Positions 28,494 to 36,178 of a stretch of 64,000 nt of DNA are shown in pieces (positions within the stretch are counted from its first letter, which is position 1; each line of letters starts with the position of its first letter). Made by a program: the position numbers and the translations under genes. Origin of the DNA: Synechocystis sp. PCC 7509 (GTDB lineage: Bacteria > Cyanobacteriota > Cyanobacteriia > Cyanobacteriales > Chroococcidiopsidaceae); the NCBI RefSeq assembly GCF_000332075.2, contig NZ_ALVU02000001.1:1879193-1943192 (forward strand), in the 5' to 3' direction. The notes beneath the pieces were generated by a model. The model had not been told where the DNA came from, did no database searches, and saw only the letters and a program-made list of their open reading frames with translations.

Positions 28494-28712
28494 ATGACTG
28501 AGTTGCTGGAAAATGTGATCGCTCAACTAAAAACTTTACCTGCCAATGAACAAGATGCGATCGCATCGATAATTTTAGAAGAAATTGAAATGGAGCAGCG
28601 CTGGGATGAATCATTTTCCCGTTCCCCAGATACTCTTGCGAAACTCGCAGCTTCAGCAATGGCTGAGTATCGTGAAGGCAAAACTCAGAAACTCGATCCC
28701 GAAACGTTGTGA
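28494..28712 (+). CDS. Antitoxin of a type II toxin-antitoxin pair
   Basis: A 72-residue acidic, helical protein (MTELLENVIAQLKTLPANEQ onward, with EQRWDESFSRSPDTLAKLA near the middle) typical of small cyanobacterial antitoxins. The ATG at 28494 is preferred to a GTG nine bases upstream. Its stop overlaps the GTG start of the RelE-like toxin (GTGA), the usual coupling. A HIP1 site lies inside the gene. Confidence 0.82.
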   Translation: MTELLENVIAQLKTLPANEQDAIASIILEEIEMEQRWDESFSRSPDTLAKLAASAMAEYREGKTQKLDPETL

Positions 28713-28978
28713 AGTCACTTACCACAACCGAGTTTCGTAAATTATTTGCCGCCCTACCTAAACAAGCTCAAGACCAGACACGCGCAGCGTATCGCCAATT
28801 TCAAAAAGATCCCAGCCATCCAAGCTTGCGTTTTAAGAAGGTGCATCCAGAGTTGCCAATCTACTCTGCCCGAATTAGCAAAAATTATAGAGCCGTTGGT
28901 CAGTTGGATGGAGACACTGCAATCTGGTTTTGGGTTGGTTCACACGCAGAGTACGACAAGTTGTTGGGGCAATTGTAG
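28709..28978 (+). CDS. RelE/HigB-like toxin
   Basis: An 89-residue protein with the RelE/ParE fold: TTTEFRKLFAALPKQAQDQ (helix), LRFKKVHPELPIYSARIS, NYRAVGQLDGDTAIWFWVGSHAEYDKLL. This is a ribosome-dependent or free mRNA endonuclease family. GTG start overlaps the antitoxin stop by four bases. The terminal H-x-x-Y-D pattern is typical of the family. Confidence 0.85.
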   Translation: MKSLTTTEFRKLFAALPKQAQDQTRAAYRQFQKDPSHPSLRFKKVHPELPIYSARISKNYRAVGQLDGDTAIWFWVGSHAEYDKLLGQL

Positions 28979-29097
28979 CCAAGTAAGATCGCAACTCAAT
29001 GCACAATTATTACCTGCGATCGCCAGCAATGTATAATATAGTACAATTGTTTTCGTTTGAAAAAACTACACAACGGGCATTGACAAGAGACTATTTT

Positions 29098-29382
29098 ATG
29101 AAACTCGTATGCGATCGCAGATTATTCAAAGCTGTTTTTAGTGTTGGGATTTTATCCGTTACTTCGCTTCTGACAATAAATTTGGGCGCTAATGGCGCTC
29201 CTACAACTAAACCCGGATGTGTTATCAAAGGCAATATCTCCGTTGCTACAGGTAAAAAGCTGTATCACATTCCAGGAATGAGAAATTATGACGCAACCAT
29301 TATCGACCTAGCAAAAGGCGAAAGGTGGTTTTGCACAGAAGCAGAAGCGCAGTCTAATGGTTGGATTAAAGCCTCAAGGTAG
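29098..29382 (+). CDS. Small secreted protein with a sunset-type C-terminal domain
   Basis: A 94-residue protein with an N-terminal signal (FKAVFSVGILSVTSLLTINL, cleavage near the Ala-Pro at 34-36) and a compact C-terminal domain with GCVIKGNIS, KLYHIPGMRNYDATII and ERWFCTEAEAQSNGWIKA. The domain, known in NCBI as sunset and often attached to nucleases, has two cysteines and a WFC-EAEA-GW pattern. ATG 29098 is chosen; an upstream in-frame ATG at 28999 adds unlike sequence. Function unknown; probably periplasmic. Confidence 0.75.
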   Translation: MKLVCDRRLFKAVFSVGILSVTSLLTINLGANGAPTTKPGCVIKGNISVATGKKLYHIPGMRNYDATIIDLAKGERWFCTEAEAQSNGWIKASR

Positions 29383-29384
29383 TA

Positions 29385-29624
29385 ATGAAAGCACTTAAGG
29401 TTATGGCAACAATCGATGAGCAAGGACAACTAACCTTAGATCGTCCCCTCATCACAGATAAAAACAGCCGTGTAGAAGTCATTGTTTTAATTCCAGAAAC
29501 AGCAGATATAGAAGATAAATTACAAACAGAAATTCTAGCCGATTTTAGGCAATCTTGGCACGAAGCCATGAGCGGGCAAACTATTCCTGTTGCTCAACTT
29601 TGGCAAGGGATTGAGGATGCCTGA
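29385..29624 (+). CDS. Small antitoxin-like protein
   Basis: A 79-residue protein (MKALKVMATIDEQGQLTLDRP onward) with an AbrB-like beta start and an acidic helical tail ending AQLWQGIEDA. Proteins like this often precede a small toxin gene in cyanobacteria. It lies two bases after the secreted protein. The next frame, whose ATG overlaps its stop, is only 38 codons and looks broken. Confidence 0.65.
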   Translation: MKALKVMATIDEQGQLTLDRPLITDKNSRVEVIVLIPETADIEDKLQTEILADFRQSWHEAMSGQTIPVAQLWQGIEDA

Positions 29625-29733
29625 GCCGTATTTAATTCAATTAGTTCATATTGCTACCCAGAGAATTTATAAGACTGACATTGTGCCGTGTGACTGTTTG
29701 CTAAATTGTAAGTGTGGTAAGTTTAGTCCATGA
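29617..29733 (+). pseudogene. Remnant of a partner toxin gene
   Basis: A 38-codon frame begins at ATG 29617 inside the stop of the antitoxin-like gene and ends TGA 29731-29733. It reads MPEPYLIQL, then unrelated-looking residues. Position and overlap suggest the start of a coupled toxin gene that lost the rest. A genuine small gene cannot be excluded. Confidence 0.35.
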
Positions 29734-30017
29734 ATTTTGAATGGGACAAGCTAAAAAACGAAATAAATATTGATAAACATGGTTTTGATTTTGCTGATGC
29801 TTATCGAGTTTTTGACTTACCAATAATAGTTGACCTTGATGAGCGTGATGATTATGGTGAAGATCGATGGATAGGAACTGGAGTACTTGATGGACGAGTT
29901 GTAGTGGTTGTATACACTGAGCCTAATGAAGAAACAACTCGGATCATCTCACTAAGAAAAGCTCTCTCACATGAAAGGAGACGTTATGAGCAATATCTCA
30001 AGAACCGATTGGGCTAG
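29730..30017 (+). CDS. brnT: BrnT family toxin
   Basis: A 95-residue ribonuclease toxin of the BrnT family: FEWDKLKNEINIDKHGFDF at the start, DYGEDRWIGTG, VVVVYTEPNEETTRIISLRKALSHERRRYEQ at the end. These match the family's conserved blocks (WDxxKxxxNxxKHGxxF; RIISxRxAxxxERxxYE). It overlaps brnA by 32 bases, as usual for this toxin-first type. Confidence 0.93.
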   Translation: MNFEWDKLKNEINIDKHGFDFADAYRVFDLPIIVDLDERDDYGEDRWIGTGVLDGRVVVVVYTEPNEETTRIISLRKALSHERRRYEQYLKNRLG

Positions 30018-30270
30018 AATTGATGCAATGACGGATGAGGAAATTGATACCTCCGATATTCCGCCTCTTAGCGATGAATTCTTCTTAAAAGCAAAATTGC
30101 GTATGCCTTCTTCATTGGCTACAGCTACCGTTGCTATTCGTATTGATTCTGAAACTTTGGCATGGTTTCAATCAAAGGGTGAAAAGGCAGAGCAACATAT
30201 GGCTGCGGCTTTACGAATCTACGCAGAAGCACAAAAAAATGCTGCGGTTATGGGTCAATCAACCTCATAA
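29986..30270 (+). CDS. brnA: BrnA family antitoxin
   Basis: A 94-residue antitoxin with an acidic N-terminal part (MTDEEIDTSDIPPLSDEFF) and a C-terminal ribbon-helix-helix DNA-binding region (VAIRIDSETLAWFQSKGEK). BrnA binds BrnT and represses its own operon. The ATG at 29986 is preferred because AAGGAG lies at 29975-29980, five bases before it. Confidence 0.92.
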   Translation: MSNISRTDWARIDAMTDEEIDTSDIPPLSDEFFLKAKLRMPSSLATATVAIRIDSETLAWFQSKGEKAEQHMAAALRIYAEAQKNAAVMGQSTS

Positions 30271-30307
30271 ACATTCAAAAGTAGATACATTGTCAAAGGC
30301 AATTTTT

Positions 30308-30508
30308 ATGACTACTCACGATCGCGCGATCGCTAAATTGCAGCAGCTTTCTGAACCCCTCGTTCAGGAAGTAAGTGATTTTATCGATTTTGTCATCCAT
30401 AAACATCAAGCTAAAGTAGAGAGTCAACCTGATGAACAGCTTAGACAAAAATGGTCGCAATGGTTTGAGGAGGTGGAACGCTTAGAAGTTATTTCACCGA
30501 AAAACTAA
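30308..30508 (+). CDS. DUF2281-type antitoxin-like protein, no toxin nearby
   Basis: A 66-residue protein starting MTTHDRAIAKLQQLSEPLVQ and containing EVSDFIDFVIHKHQ, a pattern common in cyanobacterial DUF2281-type antitoxins. A longer open frame upstream has no similarity. No toxin gene follows; the next gene is guaD on the other strand, whose stop codon overlaps by four bases. Confidence 0.7.
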   Translation: MTTHDRAIAKLQQLSEPLVQEVSDFIDFVIHKHQAKVESQPDEQLRQKWSQWFEEVERLEVISPKN

Positions 30509-31830
30509 TTAGGTCGCTCGTAGGCTAGATTTCCTAGAATGTAAGTAGCACAAATAGTGCGATCGCTTCCCACTATCATTAAAGTAAATACTTTTGCGGC
30601 TAATTCCTTTAAGGTTGTTGTGGCTTCACTGTTACGAAACGCTAAAAGCTCCGTGCATTCTGGATCTATCACAATAAAATCTGCTTCTTTCCCCGTTTCA
30701 AAGTTGCCGATTTTGTCTTCTAATCCTAATGCTCTTGCGCCGCCTAATGTAGCTAAAAATAAAGCTTGAAAAGGAGATAGTTTTTGCTTTCGCAGTTGAG
30801 CAACTTTATAAGCTTCTCCAGCCGTTTGCAGTAACGAAAAACTCGTACCCGCGCCGATATCTGTCCCTAAACCTAATTTAACGGGATGCTCCTTAGATTT
30901 GGCTTGTTCTATCTTAAATAAGCCGCTACCCAAAAATAAATTAGAAGTTGGACAAAAGGCGATCGCACTTTCTGCTTCAGACAATCGAGCAAATTCTGCA
31001 TCAGTTAAATACACGCCATGAGCAAAGATGGAGCGGTTTGTAACTAATCCCGCGCGATCGTATACATCCAAATAACCCTCATTTTCGGGGAAAAGCTGCT
31101 TAACAAAAGCAATTTCGTCTACGTTCTCAGATAAATGAGTATGCAAATAAACATCGGGAAATTCATCTAATAGTCTACTTGCTACGCTTAATTGTTCAGC
31201 GCTAGAAGTTATAGCAAAACGAGGAGTTACAGCGTAAAGCAACCGCCCGTTTTTGTGCCATTTTTCAATTAATTGCTTGCTTTGCTGGTAAGAAGTTTCG
31301 GGGGTATCGACGAGATAATCTGGTGCGTTTCTATCCATCATTACTTTACCTGCGATCGCCCGTAAGTTGCGACGATGAGCTTCAGTAAAAAAAGCTTCCA
31401 CAGATTCAGGATAAACCGCCGCAAATACTAACGCTGTGGTTGTACCGTTTTTGAGTAATTCATCGAGGAAAATTGCCGCTACTTTTTGAGCATAGGCAAA
31501 TTCTTGAAACTTTCTTTCGGTGGGAAAGATATATTTATGCAGCCATTCTAGGAGTTGTTCGCCGTAAGATGCGATCGCTTCTGTCTGCGGAAAATGAACA
31601 TGAGTATCTATAAACCCTGGCATAATCAGCATTCCAGGATAGGAAGTAATTTCAATTCCTACATATTTAGCCTGTAAACTCTCATAATCGCCTAGTTCTT
31701 TGACTAAACCATTTTCGATCACTAATAAACCATCCACAATATAACGAACGCTCTCTAGTTCGCTTACATAAAATGGATCGTCTACAAAGTCTAAAAAGGA
31801 GCAACGGAAAGCTTTTAACTGGGCTGACAT
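30505..31830 (-). CDS. guaD: Guanine deaminase
   Basis: An amidohydrolase of about 441 residues converting guanine to xanthine and ammonia. Metal ligands are visible: GFIDTHVHFPQTE (HxH near residue 75), YLHTHLSENVDE, IFAHGVYLTDAE and LGLGTDIGAGTSFSLL. TTG 31854 is possible but ATG 31830 gives the normal family N-terminus (MSAQLKAFRCSFLDF). Works with a purine importer such as the nearby NCS2 permease. Confidence 0.94.
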   Translation of the reverse strand: MSAQLKAFRCSFLDFVDDPFYVSELESVRYIVDGLLVIENGLVKELGDYESLQAKYVGIEITSYPGMLIMPGFIDTHVHFPQTEAIASYGEQLLEWLHKYIFPTERKFQEFAYAQKVAAIFLDELLKNGTTTALVFAAVYPESVEAFFTEAHRRNLRAIAGKVMMDRNAPDYLVDTPETSYQQSKQLIEKWHKNGRLLYAVTPRFAITSSAEQLSVASRLLDEFPDVYLHTHLSENVDEIAFVKQLFPENEGYLDVYDRAGLVTNRSIFAHGVYLTDAEFARLSEAESAIAFCPTSNLFLGSGLFKIEQAKSKEHPVKLGLGTDIGAGTSFSLLQTAGEAYKVAQLRKQKLSPFQALFLATLGGARALGLEDKIGNFETGKEADFIVIDPECTELLAFRNSEATTTLKELAAKVFTLMIVGSDRTICATYILGNLAYERPN

Positions 31831-31910
31831 TTGTTTAAAGTTAGTTAAAGGCAAAGGGCAAAATGGTTAACCCACCGCCCTTTACTCTAGAAATTGCTTT
31901 TAGTTCAACT

Positions 31911-32009
31911 TTACTTATAAAGTTCTGTTGACAAGCGCAAAGCCAAAACGCCAGGAATTAATGCAACAAGTAGCGCTGCATAGATTTGGATGTCGGAGAT
32001 TGAAGACAT
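31911..32009 (-). CDS. psaM: Photosystem I subunit XII
   Basis: The reverse strand from ATG 32009 to TAA 31911 encodes 32 residues: MSSISDIQIYAALLVALIPG followed by a tail ending RLSTELYK. This matches PsaM across its length from memory. PsaM is a single-helix photosystem I subunit near the trimer axis. It stands alone, upstream of guaD on the same strand with about 80 bases between. Confidence 0.94.
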   Translation of the reverse strand: MSSISDIQIYAALLVALIPGVLALRLSTELYK

Positions 32010-32115
32010 GGTTTAAACCCTCACTTATGAACGGATTTCACTTTTCTAGATCGTTCCTTACTTTCGGCTACATTGCCTAATTAGAGAAATATTTTGTAAC
32101 AAGTTGCAACACTAG

Positions 32116-33363
32116 ATGAATTTTTACTTGGGTATAGACTTCGGAACATCCGGCGCAAGAGCCGTTGTTATTGATGAAGCTTGTATTATTAGGGCAGAAG
32201 TTGAGCAACCTTTTGAAGTATCGCCGCCGGAATTTTGGGTTGACAGGTGGAAAAAAGCTTTAGTTAACCTCATTACACGGCTACCTTACGAATTACGTGC
32301 CGAGATTAGAGCGATCGCCATTAATGGTACTTCTTCCACCGTAATGCTTTGCGATGATGGGGGAAATGTTTTAGATATACCTTTGTTGTACAACGATGGG
32401 CGCGGAATTGAGGTATTGGAAAGATTGAAAGTGATCGCACCCCCTAATAATATTGTCCTTAGCGCCACCTCTAGCTTGGCTAAACTGCTGTGGATGAGCG
32501 AACAAACCTTTTTTACCCAAGGGCGATATTTGCTCCACCAAGCCGATTATTTGGCTTATTTATTGCACGGAAAGTTAGGAATTAGCGACTATCACAACGC
32601 TTTAAAGCTGGGTTATGACGTAGAAAATTTAAACTATCCAACTTGGCTGACAGATTTATCTTTAATGCCGTTATTGCCTCAAGTTTTAGCCCCTGGTACG
32701 CCCATAGGAGAAGTTACACCAGCCGTTGCTAAAGTTTTGGGTTTAGAGAACGATTGCGTAGTTTGTGCGGGTACAACCGATAGTATTGCGGCATTTTTGG
32801 CTAGTGGCGCTAAAAAACCTGGGGAAGCGGTGACTTCTTTAGGTTCTACTTTGGTACTTAAGCTATTAAGCCGCACTCGGATTGAAAACTCCGAGTTGGG
32901 AATTTATAGCCATCGTTTGGGGGATTTGTGGCTAACTGGCGGCGCTTCTAATACAGGTGGTGCGGTGTTGAGGCATTTTTTCACAGATGTAGAGTTAGCA
33001 AGCCTTAGCAGCCAAATTAAGGCAAATAAAAGTAACCTTGATTATTATCCCTTATTAAAAAAGGGCGATCGCTTTCCGATTAACGATCCACTCTTACCAC
33101 CGCGCCTAGAACCCCGTCCAGATAGTGATGTAGAATTTTTGCATGGTTTACTTGAAAGTATTGCTCGAATTGAATCGCGGGGTTACGAGCTTTTGCAGCA
33201 ATTAGGCGCGGATAAATTAACTTGCGTTTATACGGCGGGTGGTGGGGCAAAAAATGCTGTTTGGACGAGGATACGCGGATTTTATCTACAAGTACAAATG
33301 CTGTCTTCTATTCATACCGCCGCCGCTTATGGTACGGCATTGTTAGCAAAAAATAATTATTAA
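32116..33363 (+). CDS. FGGY-family carbohydrate kinase
   Basis: The 415-residue sugar kinase has the Hsp70/actin-type ATPase fold: YLGIDFGTSGARAVVID (phosphate-1), AINGTSSTVMLCDDGG, LYNDGRG (sugar contact), VCAGTTDSIAAFLASG, SLGSTLVLKLL (phosphate-2) and YTAGGGAKNAVWTRIRG (adenosine loop). FGGY members phosphorylate xylulose, ribulose or glycerol; this one is shorter than XylB and the substrate is not certain. It diverges from psaM. Confidence 0.87.
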   Translation: MNFYLGIDFGTSGARAVVIDEACIIRAEVEQPFEVSPPEFWVDRWKKALVNLITRLPYELRAEIRAIAINGTSSTVMLCDDGGNVLDIPLLYNDGRGIEVLERLKVIAPPNNIVLSATSSLAKLLWMSEQTFFTQGRYLLHQADYLAYLLHGKLGISDYHNALKLGYDVENLNYPTWLTDLSLMPLLPQVLAPGTPIGEVTPAVAKVLGLENDCVVCAGTTDSIAAFLASGAKKPGEAVTSLGSTLVLKLLSRTRIENSELGIYSHRLGDLWLTGGASNTGGAVLRHFFTDVELASLSSQIKANKSNLDYYPLLKKGDRFPINDPLLPPRLEPRPDSDVEFLHGLLESIARIESRGYELLQQLGADKLTCVYTAGGGAKNAVWTRIRGFYLQVQMLSSIHTAAAYGTALLAKNNY

Positions 33364-33508
33364 CGAATTGCTGTATACGCAATGCGATCGTACCAATATG
33401 TTTATATAATCTCTATCGCGATTTGGGTTTTGGTTTTATATTTATCTTTTGATTGCAAGGAGTTTTTGACTATAGTTCTTCTAAACTGGCAACAATGTTT
33501 CTGATAAA

Positions 33509-36169
33509 CTATACCTGCTTGCGCAACGGCAGCGATACTGTAAATGTTGTCCCAATGCCGACTTCACTACTGACAGCAATCTTACCGCCATGTAGATCCG
33601 CCGAGCGTTTAACAATCGCTAGTCCTAAACCTGTACCGGAAATCGTGCCAACATTACTAGCACGATGAAACGAATTAAATAATTGCTCTCGATCTGCAAT
33701 TGGAATACCAATACCTCGATCTGTAATGTGGAAAATCGCTTCTCCCTGTTGAAAAATCAGTTCAAAATTAACACTGTCACCTTCAGGGGAATACTTAATC
33801 GCATTGGAAAGCAAATTACTAAGAATGTGCCGTAGCAGTTTGTCATCTAAGTAAGCCATTCTACAGTTATCGGGATTGATATGGGAGCAGTTTATTTTAC
33901 TAACAAAGGTGATGTTGTGACTTTTGGTAGTAATCTGTATCTCCTCCACTAAGTCGTAACAAAACTGAATCAAATCTAGCGGTGCTGGATTGTACTCTAG
34001 TTTCCCAGCTTCGGATTTACCAATTAACAGCACATCATTTAGCAAGTTAATCATTTGTTTGACCGCAATTTGAATTCGTTGGAGATGCTTAATTTTTTTA
34101 TCTTCGTTCCATTTAAAACTGTAAAGTTCGAGTAATTCGGCGGACGATAAAATTGTGGTTAGCGGAGTCCGAAACTCGTGAGAAGTCATAGTCACAAAGC
34201 GCGACTTCAAAAGGCCGAGTTCTTTTTCTTTGGCTAAAGCATCGCGAATTTCTACTTCGCTTTGCTTGCGCTTAGTAATGTCTCGCACAATTGCCACATA
34301 TTCTTGATTATTGAGGCTAGATGGTCGTGAAATAGTTAATTCAACTATGCGTAAACCTTGGGAATTTTCTAGAGTATGCTCGCTGTGGTTGAGCCATTGC
34401 TCAGGTCGCCCTGCTAAATTAGAAAAGAATGTATTTAAGTTGTATCCAAGCAAATCCTGGACATTTATCTGAAATAATTCCTTAGATGCTGGATTTGCCT
34501 GACAAATTGTACCTTTTTGATCCAAAACTAAAATAGTATCTGGAACGGTATCAAGAGCAGCGATCAAAAGGTTTTTTGCTTGTTGCCTTGCCTCATCAAT
34601 AGCTGAAATTTGTGGCAAGGTAGTCCAGCAGGCTATTCCTATTCCTACAAATGATAACGTTACCAATACAACAGCCAACAGCGCACCACTAGATTCGCTA
34701 GAAGTTCTATCTAACCTCCCATTAATAGCCCAACCTATTGCAGTGCTACTACAGATCAAACAAACTAGAACAAACACCTGTAGCATAACGAAGTCTTGGT
34801 TTTTGCTGCTGGGTTTAGCGTGATAATGTCGTTGCCACCAGGAAGGATGAAAGGGCGCAAATGGAACGCGGCGTAATAACCTATCTCCCATCAAAATAAA
34901 AATAGGTAACGCAAGTCCCAATAACAAGTATTGCCAACCCCAAGCTAAACCACCTACTACTAGGACAACCGCTTCGACAATGAAAAAAGCGATCGCCCAA
35001 TGAGGGAATAATACCTGCGCTTCCTTTCGACGTAACCATAATCCCAGATGAAGCCCCATGATCGAAATTAAGTAGCTAGTTCCCGCCACCATGACGACAT
35101 GATGTATATCTCCCCAAACTAAACATAAGAGGCTAAGTATAAAACTAAAGATGAGAGCCGGTTCTAAAACACCTTTGCGAGAAATAACTGTAAATACAGG
35201 TGCAAGCTGACCGTCCAAGGCAAGTTGGAATAAAATTCGTGATGTATTAGCAACAGCCGTAGCGCAACTTAGCAGACAACAAAAGGCAATCAAGAGCGTC
35301 ACTAGAAATGAAGCTGATTGCCCCCAGAATGGACGGGCTGCTGTTAGAAGATTTAAGTATAAGTTGTCCCCCATCCCTGGCTTAGTAGCCAGTTGCATCA
35401 GTACCAAAGAACCACCCAGAAATACAGGAGGAATCAGCCAAGCAGACCAAGAGAGACACCGTAGAGTTTTACCAGGACTGCGGCTATCAGCAACAAAGGA
35501 AGAAGCTGTTTCACAGGAGTAGACAGAAATAGTAGAAATGAAAAACCATTTTGCCCATTCTGCAAAGCTAAGGCTTGACCAATTAGTTGGAAAAAAACCA
35601 GGGCTATTAGTTGAGAAGGCTAACCATCCCAGCCCTTGAACACAAAAAACAAGCAGTAATCCAATTGCTGGGACAACAAAAAATAGATGTAAAATTCCCA
35701 AGGCACGAGTACCGCTTAACCCAACGATAAATGCCAGCGCTAGGAATCCAACTTTGAGAATTACTTCCGGACAAGTAATTCCTATGGGTTCAATATTGAC
35801 TTTAATCAAGTCTGTAAGCACAATTGCGTAAATTGCCGGAGCGGCTACCCAGCCAACAAAATATCCAATTGCTACATAGCGGTCTAAACCATAGAAATTT
35901 TTCAGTAGTCTAGCTGCGTAGTTTGGCGTTCCTCCGGCTACATCTGACCAGTGCATCCCCAACTGTTGCACTTGTATGTTCAGCATTACTGACACAATTA
36001 TTCCAGGCAACCAGACAAAGATAGCTTTTGGTCCCAGGGCAGCATGAATTATCGGCGCAGTACCAATCCATCCTACATGACCTGTAAGACCAAAACCCCA
36101 CGTTTCTGTAGCACTCAAGCTTCTTGGCAAACGTGTAGCTAAAGTTTGATTCAATCTATTAATAGCCAT
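33509..36169 (-). CDS. Amino-acid permease fused to PAS and histidine kinase
   Basis: The 886-residue protein begins with an APC-type transporter of about twelve membrane helices (residues 20-450, starting ETWGFGLTGHVGWIGTAPII). Two more membrane segments follow (near 465-520). Then come a PAS domain (near 533-640, DTVPDTILVLDQKGTICQAN), a HisKA domain with phospho-histidine in TMTSHEFRTPLTTI (near 664), and a HATPase domain with LLSNAIKYSP, ITDRGIGIPI and GTGLGLAIVK (760-880). It is probably a sensor that couples binding or transport of an amino-acid-like molecule to phosphorylation of an unseen response regulator. It follows the NRPS gene by nine bases, with ribosome site AAGAGG. A rare fusion; CbrA of Pseudomonas has a similar idea with another transporter family. 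Confidence 0.9.
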   Translation of the reverse strand: MAINRLNQTLATRLPRSLSATETWGFGLTGHVGWIGTAPIIHAALGPKAIFVWLPGIIVSVMLNIQVQQLGMHWSDVAGGTPNYAARLLKNFYGLDRYVAIGYFVGWVAAPAIYAIVLTDLIKVNIEPIGITCPEVILKVGFLALAFIVGLSGTRALGILHLFFVVPAIGLLLVFCVQGLGWLAFSTNSPGFFPTNWSSLSFAEWAKWFFISTISVYSCETASSFVADSRSPGKTLRCLSWSAWLIPPVFLGGSLVLMQLATKPGMGDNLYLNLLTAARPFWGQSASFLVTLLIAFCCLLSCATAVANTSRILFQLALDGQLAPVFTVISRKGVLEPALIFSFILSLLCLVWGDIHHVVMVAGTSYLISIMGLHLGLWLRRKEAQVLFPHWAIAFFIVEAVVLVVGGLAWGWQYLLLGLALPIFILMGDRLLRRVPFAPFHPSWWQRHYHAKPSSKNQDFVMLQVFVLVCLICSSTAIGWAINGRLDRTSSESSGALLAVVLVTLSFVGIGIACWTTLPQISAIDEARQQAKNLLIAALDTVPDTILVLDQKGTICQANPASKELFQINVQDLLGYNLNTFFSNLAGRPEQWLNHSEHTLENSQGLRIVELTISRPSSLNNQEYVAIVRDITKRKQSEVEIRDALAKEKELGLLKSRFVTMTSHEFRTPLTTILSSAELLELYSFKWNEDKKIKHLQRIQIAVKQMINLLNDVLLIGKSEAGKLEYNPAPLDLIQFCYDLVEEIQITTKSHNITFVSKINCSHINPDNCRMAYLDDKLLRHILSNLLSNAIKYSPEGDSVNFELIFQQGEAIFHITDRGIGIPIADREQLFNSFHRASNVGTISGTGLGLAIVKRSADLHGGKIAVSSEVGIGTTFTVSLPLRKQV

Positions 36170-36178
36170 TCACGCCTC

